Positions 58,849-64,000 of a DNA stretch of 64,000 nt are shown here, one piece after another. The DNA is taken from contig NZ_CP020814.1 in NCBI RefSeq assembly GCF_002109385.1, forward strand, positions 1,242,001-1,306,000. Direction: 5' to 3'. The notes beneath the pieces were generated by a model that saw only the letters and a program-made list of their open reading frames with translations, did no database searches and was not told the origin of the DNA. The number at the start of each line of letters is the position of its first letter. Position 1 is the stretch's first letter. A program made the position numbers and the translations under genes. This DNA comes from Halalkalibacter krulwichiae (GTDB taxonomy: Bacteria > Bacillota > Bacilli > Bacillales > Bacillaceae_D).

Positions 58849-58968
58849 CTTTTTACTTGTTTACCATCAATTTTTTGTTGAAGTAACGCAGGCGATTGTG
58901 GAACAAGCAGTCGCTTCTTGTGCTTTGAAGTAGAAGAGTTGATGTAAATATATTACAAAGGAGGGCTT

Positions 58969-59397
58969 ATGCACCCAACAGAAGTAATAGAGTTTATGAT
59001 TGTAGGTATTGTTATTGCAATAATCATAATTATTTCATTTATTTTAAAAGGTAATTGGAGAATGTTTGGATTGGTATTTGCCACAGTCATTCTTGTGGCA
59101 TATAGCGTATTTTTTACAGCTCACCCCTATTGGATTGATGTACACATTGAGAAAAAAGTTGAAATGTTAGAACCATATTTAGAACAACAGTATCCGAATG
59201 AAGAATGGATGATTACAACGGTTCCTCATAGAGAAGATGGTTTTAAGCACCTTAATCCCTATTACATTGGGGTGGTTTTCGAAGACGAGCCAGAAGTAAC
59301 ATATCATTATTGGGTAGAGAAGAATAACATTTACCAAGTCAGCTTTACGACTAAAAAAGAAAATTTAGACGAGTTAAAGTATAAAGAAAGCGAATAA
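58969..59397 (+). CDS. Membrane-anchored hypothetical protein
   Basis: A 142-residue protein with two N-terminal helices (FMIVGIVIAIIIIISFILK, MFGLVFATVILVAYSVFF) and an extracytoplasmic domain of about 90 residues (YPNEEWMITTVPHREDGF, YHYWVEKNNIYQVSF) resembling small PepSY- or DUF3139-like folds. ATG 58969 follows AAAGGAGGG. Function unknown. Confidence 0.65.
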   Translation: MHPTEVIEFMIVGIVIAIIIIISFILKGNWRMFGLVFATVILVAYSVFFTAHPYWIDVHIEKKVEMLEPYLEQQYPNEEWMITTVPHREDGFKHLNPYYIGVVFEDEPEVTYHYWVEKNNIYQVSFTTKKENLDELKYKESE

Positions 59398-59562
59398 GCT
59401 AATGTTTTAACAACATTGTGCGGATTAACCTATGTTTCACTAACGGGTGCAAGAGTTGAAGGTCCGACTTGGACGGCAGCTCTTTTTAATAGCGAAAAGA
59501 AGCAGGTTTACAATAATTAAATCCTGTATGTTTGGAAATGGTAATAATTACGAGGTGAAAGA

Positions 59563-59754
59563 ATGACATTTAAAAAAGAGATATTAAAGTTCTTACTTTA
59601 CATTATAATTTTTACTGTCAGTAATTTCATTCTAAAAACAATTCTTATCCCCGATGATTTGAGTGCTTTTGATATAGTTTCTACCATAATAACGGCAGGT
59701 ATAATCTCTATTGGTATTTTCTGGGTTGAATATTCAATGAAAAGGAAAAGTTAA
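59563..59754 (+). CDS. 63-residue membrane protein
   Basis: Two helices (FLLYIIIFTVSNFILKTILI, IVSTIITAGIISIGIFWVEY) and a basic C-terminus. ATG 59563 follows CGAGGTGAAAG. No family recognised; it is flanked on both sides by TAACGGGTGC repeats. Confidence 0.6.
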   Translation: MTFKKEILKFLLYIIIFTVSNFILKTILIPDDLSAFDIVSTIITAGIISIGIFWVEYSMKRKS

Positions 59755-59798
59755 TTACTTTTTATTAAGCTAACGGGTGCTTTAACACAATAAGCAAA

Positions 59799-59840
59799 AT
59801 GAAAAAGTCGGTTCTTAAAGGATCGACTTTTTCATATTCC
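59799..59840 (+). terminator. Terminator after the small membrane protein genes
   Basis: ATGAAAAAGTCG (59,799-59,810) pairs with CGACTTTTTCAT (59,824-59,835) around GTTCTTAAAGGAT. Confidence 0.7.
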
Positions 59841-59936
59841 TAACGCAAAATAGCGATTAAAACGAGTGCAAAATAACATCTAAAGTGACATGCTGATAAT
59901 AGCACTCTAGCAAATCGGTGTCAATTCTTTTAAGTA

Positions 59937-60050
59937 ATGATTCCGAAAGCGGTGAATTCTGGTCTTTATTTTTCTTCTTTAGTACTAATGCTTGCTATAA
60001 CCATTTCTATGACTTATAACTGGTGGAAATCAGGGGAGATACAGCTGTAA
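59937..60050 (+). CDS. Possible 37-residue membrane peptide
   Basis: ATG 59937 reads MIPKAVNSGLYFSSLVLMLA then ITISMTYNWWKSGEIQL to TAA 60,048. One hydrophobic helix. No ribosome site is obvious, so this is weak. The 59,841-60,294 interval holds nothing else I can support. Confidence 0.25.
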   Translation: MIPKAVNSGLYFSSLVLMLAITISMTYNWWKSGEIQL

Positions 60051-60294
60051 GTGCTATGCAAGAATTGGAGTAAAAAGACCACCTTTTATAAGCTAGTTAA
60101 GGAGTATGACAAATCATTATAAAAATAGCTATATATACTATAGAAGAAACACGAAAAAAAGTGAGCAATTGCCTTATTATCTTCCCTTTATAGTAGCTTT
60201 AGCTACTGTTTTTGTTTTGAGAAAAAGCTGTTTATCAAGTTGTTTAACATTTTTAGGACGATTAAGAATTCGTTCTTTTTCTATTTACTAAATA

Positions 60295-60332
60295 GGGGTA
60301 CGGCAACATAAGCATGCGTATACGTTGATTCA
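60295..60332 (+). repeat. Candidate solo Tn3-family inverted repeat
   Basis: GGGGTACGGCAACATAAGCA begins like the other Tn3 ends in this window (GGGGTAC, then a CAACAT similar to 47,199). It faces right, towards the TPR and HEPN-like genes and the resolvase at 63,796. No partner is visible in the window. Confidence 0.45.
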
Positions 60333-60542
60333 TCAACGATCTATAAAGGATATTTAGTAGATTGAAAGAAAAATTGTGTCTTTTCGTCTAGACAATATAA
60401 TAAAAATATGAATTTCTAGTTGAAAATTACTATAAAAGCCTAACTCTTTTAGTCTATAATTTGGGTAGTTATAAAACAATTACCAAATATTGAAGGTAAA
60501 AGGCTTATATGTGATCCAAATTGTAAAGGAGCAAGTCAAGAA

Positions 60543-62213
60543 ATGATGAAATGGTTGTTTACCGCACTCGCTTTTCTTATGCCAATAGTTATAGGTATTG
60601 AAGCAAATAGTAAATTAAAAGATGAATGGTATTACCTACAGAATTTAACTACTTTTTGGATTGGCATAGCTCTCCTTATCTGCTATGGAATCTATATCAT
60701 AGTTAAAGTTATCATTGAATTTTTAGATAAAAACAAAAAAGAATTTCAAAGGTTACATGATGAATTAGCTAAAGTTAATGATACAAGCCTAGATAAAACT
60801 ATACTGGAGGAGAAGAATGAACAATTACAGACTAACAAGGTTGATAAGGAAGATAATGAACATAAAAGTGAAATAATAGAAGATAAAGTCGAAGAAGATA
60901 AGTTAAGTAAGCTCCTTAATGCCTGGACTGACAATGATAAAGACAGAATGACAATGGCTTATGAGGAATTACAAAATGAAGAGACAGTTAGTAGTAAAAA
61001 AATTAGGAACGAATCGTTATATTACAGTTTACTTTATCAAATAGGAGAAGACTCAACCCGTAATTTTGAAACTATTGAAAACAAGGCTGAAGGCACTGAG
61101 GTATTTGGGGATGTAATGAACATAATTGCTAAAGCTTATGAATCAACTCACAATTATGAGATTGCCAAATCATATTATGAAAAAGGGTTGAAATTTGAAA
61201 ATAATAATGACACAAACGGATATTTAAAAAGGGGATTAGCTAATTCTAATTTTATGTCTGGTAATAAAAAAGAGGCCTATAGATTGCTAATATCAGCTTT
61301 AAACTCTACAAAAAATTCAGAAGAAAGATTTGAGTATTTAAAGAGACTAGCAGAACACTATAATAAGGATAACAACATAGATTCTCAAATCTCTGCGTTA
61401 GAAAAAGCTTTAGAAATTAAACCAAATGATAAAAGTTTACTATTTGATATAGCTTATGCTTATTCAAAGAATAAGCAAGATAAATTAGCTATATTATATT
61501 ATAAAAGCCTAGTAAATATTGAGCCAACTCATAAAGATGCATTAAACAACTTAGGAGTTTCTTATGGAAGATTAAATTTGCATTTTAACGAAGTGAAAAA
61601 TTATAAACTAGCTTTTGAGTTAGATAACACATTAGCTGCTTCAAACTTAGCGAAACAATATACAAGAGCTGGCTTTGAAGGAGAAGCCAGGAGCATCCTA
61701 GAACAGGCTAACTCTCAAAAAGAAGGCGTTCATGAGTTAGTTGGACAAACTCTTGTAGACCTACAGGAAACATTAAAACAAGAAAAAGAAGAAGAACAGA
61801 AAAAACTTAAAGAAGCTAAAGTTGAACGAATGTTTCAAAGGAATTTAGCATCAGCTGAATTTGATTTAATATCAGATATAGAACTATCGATTCTAATCGG
61901 AAAATGGATATTGGACGCAAAACATGAGTCCGAGATCGAGATTCAAGATAACATTGTAGTAATTAATTGGACTAAGTTTTCTAAGAAGTATAAATTTGAA
62001 GGGGAAATTCGTAATCGCTTTCTATCCCTAAATTATTACGAGATGGATTATAAGTATCCAAATCTTTCGAAAGAAGAACAAGGCTTTAAAAATAAAGGAA
62101 TGGCAATAGGATATATTGAGGAGGATTCCAAAATACAGATCAGGATAAAAGATCAGGATAAATTAGATTATTACGAATTTCTAAGAGTAAAGGAAGAAAA
62201 GGATAATAAATAA
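60543..62213 (+). CDS. Membrane-anchored TPR-repeat protein
   Basis: A 556-residue protein. Two helices at about 3-22 and 36-58 (TFWIGIALLICYGIYIIVKV) are followed by an acidic coiled-coil-like linker (residues 62-125). A TPR region of about 250 residues follows (AKAYESTHNYEIAKSYYEKG, SALEKALEIKPNDKSLLFDI, YKSLVNIEPTHKDALNNLGV), then a coiled coil near 410-430 and a C-terminal domain of about 115 residues that I do not recognise. AAAGGAGC lies upstream of ATG 60543. It is followed by the HEPN-like gene in the same direction after 159 bases without a terminator, so the two may form a unit. Confidence 0.8.
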   Translation: MMKWLFTALAFLMPIVIGIEANSKLKDEWYYLQNLTTFWIGIALLICYGIYIIVKVIIEFLDKNKKEFQRLHDELAKVNDTSLDKTILEEKNEQLQTNKVDKEDNEHKSEIIEDKVEEDKLSKLLNAWTDNDKDRMTMAYEELQNEETVSSKKIRNESLYYSLLYQIGEDSTRNFETIENKAEGTEVFGDVMNIIAKAYESTHNYEIAKSYYEKGLKFENNNDTNGYLKRGLANSNFMSGNKKEAYRLLISALNSTKNSEERFEYLKRLAEHYNKDNNIDSQISALEKALEIKPNDKSLLFDIAYAYSKNKQDKLAILYYKSLVNIEPTHKDALNNLGVSYGRLNLHFNEVKNYKLAFELDNTLAASNLAKQYTRAGFEGEARSILEQANSQKEGVHELVGQTLVDLQETLKQEKEEEQKKLKEAKVERMFQRNLASAEFDLISDIELSILIGKWILDAKHESEIEIQDNIVVINWTKFSKKYKFEGEIRNRFLSLNYYEMDYKYPNLSKEEQGFKNKGMAIGYIEEDSKIQIRIKDQDKLDYYEFLRVKEEKDNK

Positions 62214-62372
62214 TTTTGGGAGTTTTACATGAAAATCCTTGAAATCCGTTCCCTAAATCCTTCCCTAAATGATCCATGAATTTTTGAATCTTTACAGACA
62301 TTAACCATTCACGTAAGTAAGTGATAATTAGGTTTTTTTCAATTTTAACAAATAAGGGGAATCAGGGATATT

Positions 62373-63587
62373 ATGATCTGGCCAAGAGAGAAAGCAAATT
62401 TTGAATTTGTGGAGAAAAATAGTTTACATATATTAAAAGTGAAAAACTCCGATGATATCCAAAAGGAATTTTACTTATACTCTGAGAATTTTTTATCATC
62501 CGCAAACTTATTAATAAATCATGCTTTGAATACAAATGAAAATAGAAAAAAAGATTTTTGGCTCTTCGGAATAGTTTACTTATACAGGCAAAGCTTAGAA
62601 CTTTTATTGAAATCCATAGCCTTTAAATACCTAACTGAAGTGGATGATAAAAAAGAATTTATCGGTAATGTTAGACATAATTTAAAGGATGCATATGCAT
62701 ATGATGAAATAAGTGTATTGTTACAAGAAGATGATATTACTTTGAGTGACAATGAGGGTAAATGGTTAGATGAATATTTAACAGATATTTCGGAGCTTGA
62801 TGAACAGTCTGATATGTTTAGGTATCCATTTAATTTTAAAATGGCAAGATTTTTTAAAGTGCAAACACATATCAACTTACGCGCGCTGGGTACCAACATG
62901 AATTCAGCTTATAAAATGTTAACGGGTATGTTATATCAAGTTAAGGAAGGTAAGCAGGATGAATTAATAGTATACAAACCTAAATTTCTTATTGAAGATG
63001 GTAGCTATTATGACCAAGGTGTGATCTGGAAGGGTTTTAGTAATGATTTTTATCCTTATATTGAGGGCTATATGGAAGGTGCTAATTATTTGTGTAAAAT
63101 GATAATGGAAAACAAAAAAGATTATCTTTTTCTTCCAATGTGTTATATGTATAGAAATGGAATTGAATTAGCGTTAAAACGAATTTTGGTTGAAGATTGT
63201 CAATTTGATTTCAAAACCGTTTCCAAAAAATTGAAAAATAGAAAACATAGCATAGAAGGTCTTTGGAATGTAATAAAAGATCATATTGGATTACGAGCAA
63301 ATGCTCCAGATGACGATACAACTCTAATTATTGTTGAGCTTTATATTAAACAATTGCACAATATAGATACTACATCAAGCAAATTTAGATATCCGATTGA
63401 TAAGTATTTAAAATTACATTTCAAAAAAGAAAAGAAGTATGATGTAGTCAATATATCTTTATGCTTCAATGAACTATTTAGATTTTTAGATGCTGTAGAT
63501 GGTATGTTAACTTCTCAAAACGAAGCTTTAACAGAAATGGCGTTGGAAGCACAACAAGCAAGTGAATGGGATTATAATCCTTATTGA
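62373..63587 (+). CDS. HEPN-like protein with an internal duplication
   Basis: A 404-residue soluble protein built from two related halves, residues about 33-187 and 226-379. Each half has FYxY...ANxL, then YRxxxELxLKxI (71-82 and 260-271), a downstream His (102 and 292) and an FRYP motif (149-152 and 338-341). The all-helical plan with YR..LEL.LK resembles HEPN and related helical domains found in RNases and defence proteins. The canonical R(4-6)xH motif is not clear, so catalytic activity is open. AAGGGGAATC precedes ATG 62373. Partner of the TPR gene by position. Confidence 0.7.
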   Translation: MIWPREKANFEFVEKNSLHILKVKNSDDIQKEFYLYSENFLSSANLLINHALNTNENRKKDFWLFGIVYLYRQSLELLLKSIAFKYLTEVDDKKEFIGNVRHNLKDAYAYDEISVLLQEDDITLSDNEGKWLDEYLTDISELDEQSDMFRYPFNFKMARFFKVQTHINLRALGTNMNSAYKMLTGMLYQVKEGKQDELIVYKPKFLIEDGSYYDQGVIWKGFSNDFYPYIEGYMEGANYLCKMIMENKKDYLFLPMCYMYRNGIELALKRILVEDCQFDFKTVSKKLKNRKHSIEGLWNVIKDHIGLRANAPDDDTTLIIVELYIKQLHNIDTTSSKFRYPIDKYLKLHFKKEKKYDVVNISLCFNELFRFLDAVDGMLTSQNEALTEMALEAQQASEWDYNPY

Positions 63588-63629
63588 TATCATATATTCT
63601 GTACTAAGGAAATACATACAAGAACCCCC

Positions 63630-63752
63630 CGTTCGTAAAAGTACACTTTTACGAACGGGGATTATTTATTTAAAATAGGTTATATATAACGTTCATAAAA
63701 GTCCTTAAGTTATTTACGGACGTTCGTCGTTTTGTATATACTTTTACGGACG
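63630..63752. other. res: Three-subsite res region
   Basis: Subsite I (63,630-63,657) is a 28-bp palindrome, CGTTCGTAAAAGTA joined to its near-mirror. Subsite II (63,690-63,722) has ends CGTTCATAAAAG and TTTACGGACG over 33 bp. Subsite III (63,725-63,752) has ends CGTCGTTTTG and TTTTACGGACG over 28 bp. The spacing and order are those of Tn3-family res sites, and the resolvase gene starts 43 bases later. Confidence 0.8.
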
Positions 63753-63795
63753 GTTTTGGTAGAATAATAAAAATAATAGGGAGGAGAGTGAAAAA

Positions 63796-64000
63796 ATGGA
63801 TGTTCGAAAATTTGGATACATACGAGTGAGCAGCAAAGATCAAAATGAAGGTCGACAATTAGATTTTATGAAAAAAATGGGAATGGATCCTCGGGACATT
63901 TTCATCGATAAACAAAGTGGGAAAGACTTTGATCGAGATCAATATCAATTGTTAAAACGTATGATACGAAAAGGAGATGTGCTCTATATTCATTCTCTCG
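63796..64000 (+). CDS. tnpR: Serine resolvase, N-terminal part (cut by window edge)
   Basis: 68 codons are visible from ATG 63796, after GGGAGGAGAG. The catalytic serine motif is GYIRVSSKDQNEGRQLD, followed by FIDKQSGKDFDRDQYQLLKR and KGDVLYIHSL. This is a Tn3/Tn917-type resolvase. The upstream res with three subsites and the candidate end at 60,295 suggest a further transposon whose tnpA lies beyond the edge. Confidence 0.93.
   Translation, partial: MDVRKFGYIRVSSKDQNEGRQLDFMKKMGMDPRDIFIDKQSGKDFDRDQYQLLKRMIRKGDVLYIHSL

Noticed and set aside
60106..60291. 61-codon frame on the forward strand just before the candidate transposon end.
   Set aside because: No ribosome site, unusual composition and no domain; probably chance.
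1..64000. CRISPR arrays, rRNA and tRNA genes.
   Set aside because: No regularly spaced repeats, no rRNA signatures and no tRNA cloverleaf with a TTC arm and 3' acceptor pairing were found by reading.

Overview
The window looks like low-GC DNA of an aerobic endospore former in the Bacillaceae. It carries a Bacillus-type guaC, spore germination and SpoVA genes, CwlJ, CotF-like coat proteins and an hxlAB-hxlR locus. I see no rRNA, tRNA or CRISPR array. Most of the window is mobile DNA: several Tn3-family transposons, some nested, with many frameshifted passengers.

Layout. 1-5.1 kb: 3' part of the locus for GMP reductase (guaC, cut by the left edge), an LD-carboxypeptidase, and a YtrA-type GntR regulator with an ABC ATPase and permease. 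5.4-9.5 kb: a fragment of a conjugation module (small lipoprotein, TrbL/VirB6-like channel protein, single-pass transfer protein, CwlT-like two-domain wall hydrolase). 9.9-10.6 kb: a group II intron that has lost almost all of its reverse transcriptase gene.

10,912-45,807: a 34.9-kb Tn3-family element. Its ends match at 39 of 42 positions and it is flanked by the 5-bp duplication AATAT. Its own resolvase is intact but its transposase has two in-frame stops and a shifted start. Its first-layer cargo is a broken Gfo/Idh oxidoreductase, hxlB-hxlA with the divergent hxlR, then zwf, an NAD-type gnd and pgi. HxlA fixes formaldehyde onto ribulose-5-phosphate, HxlB makes fructose-6-phosphate, Pgi makes glucose-6-phosphate, and Zwf and Gnd regenerate ribulose-5-phosphate with release of CO2. 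This is the enzyme set of the dissimilatory ribulose monophosphate cycle apart from a lactonase. A shared sequence motif in front of hxlA/hxlR and zwf suggests common control by HxlR.

14,565-36,340, nested inside it: a 21.8-kb Tn1546-like element flanked by AAGGT on both sides. It has intact tnpA and tnpR, an amidase, decayed ger genes, the spoVA-2mob operon (DUF1657, YhcN lipoprotein, SpoVAC-SpoVAD-SpoVAEb, DUF1657 and two frameshifted DUF421 genes), membrane-protein remnants, a third truncated tnpA, an Hsp20, an intact three-gene ger operon and cwlJ. Known relatives of this operon raise spore wet-heat resistance and slow germination. The whole nest therefore joins spore properties with formaldehyde oxidation on one mobile unit.

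45.8-56.8 kb: a zinc alcohol dehydrogenase, a 5.9-kb Tn3-family transposon (47,199-53,146) carrying an ECF sigma factor and a DUF4179 anti-sigma candidate, a broken tetR, a second cwlJ, and an adhB-like dehydrogenase with CotF-like coat genes on both strands. 56.8-60.3 kb: a methyltransferase and small membrane proteins separated by short recurring TAACGGGTGC-type sequences. 60.3-64 kb: a TPR membrane protein and a protein with an internal HEPN-like duplication, next to a three-subsite res and the start of another resolvase. These probably belong to a further Tn3 element that runs off the right edge.
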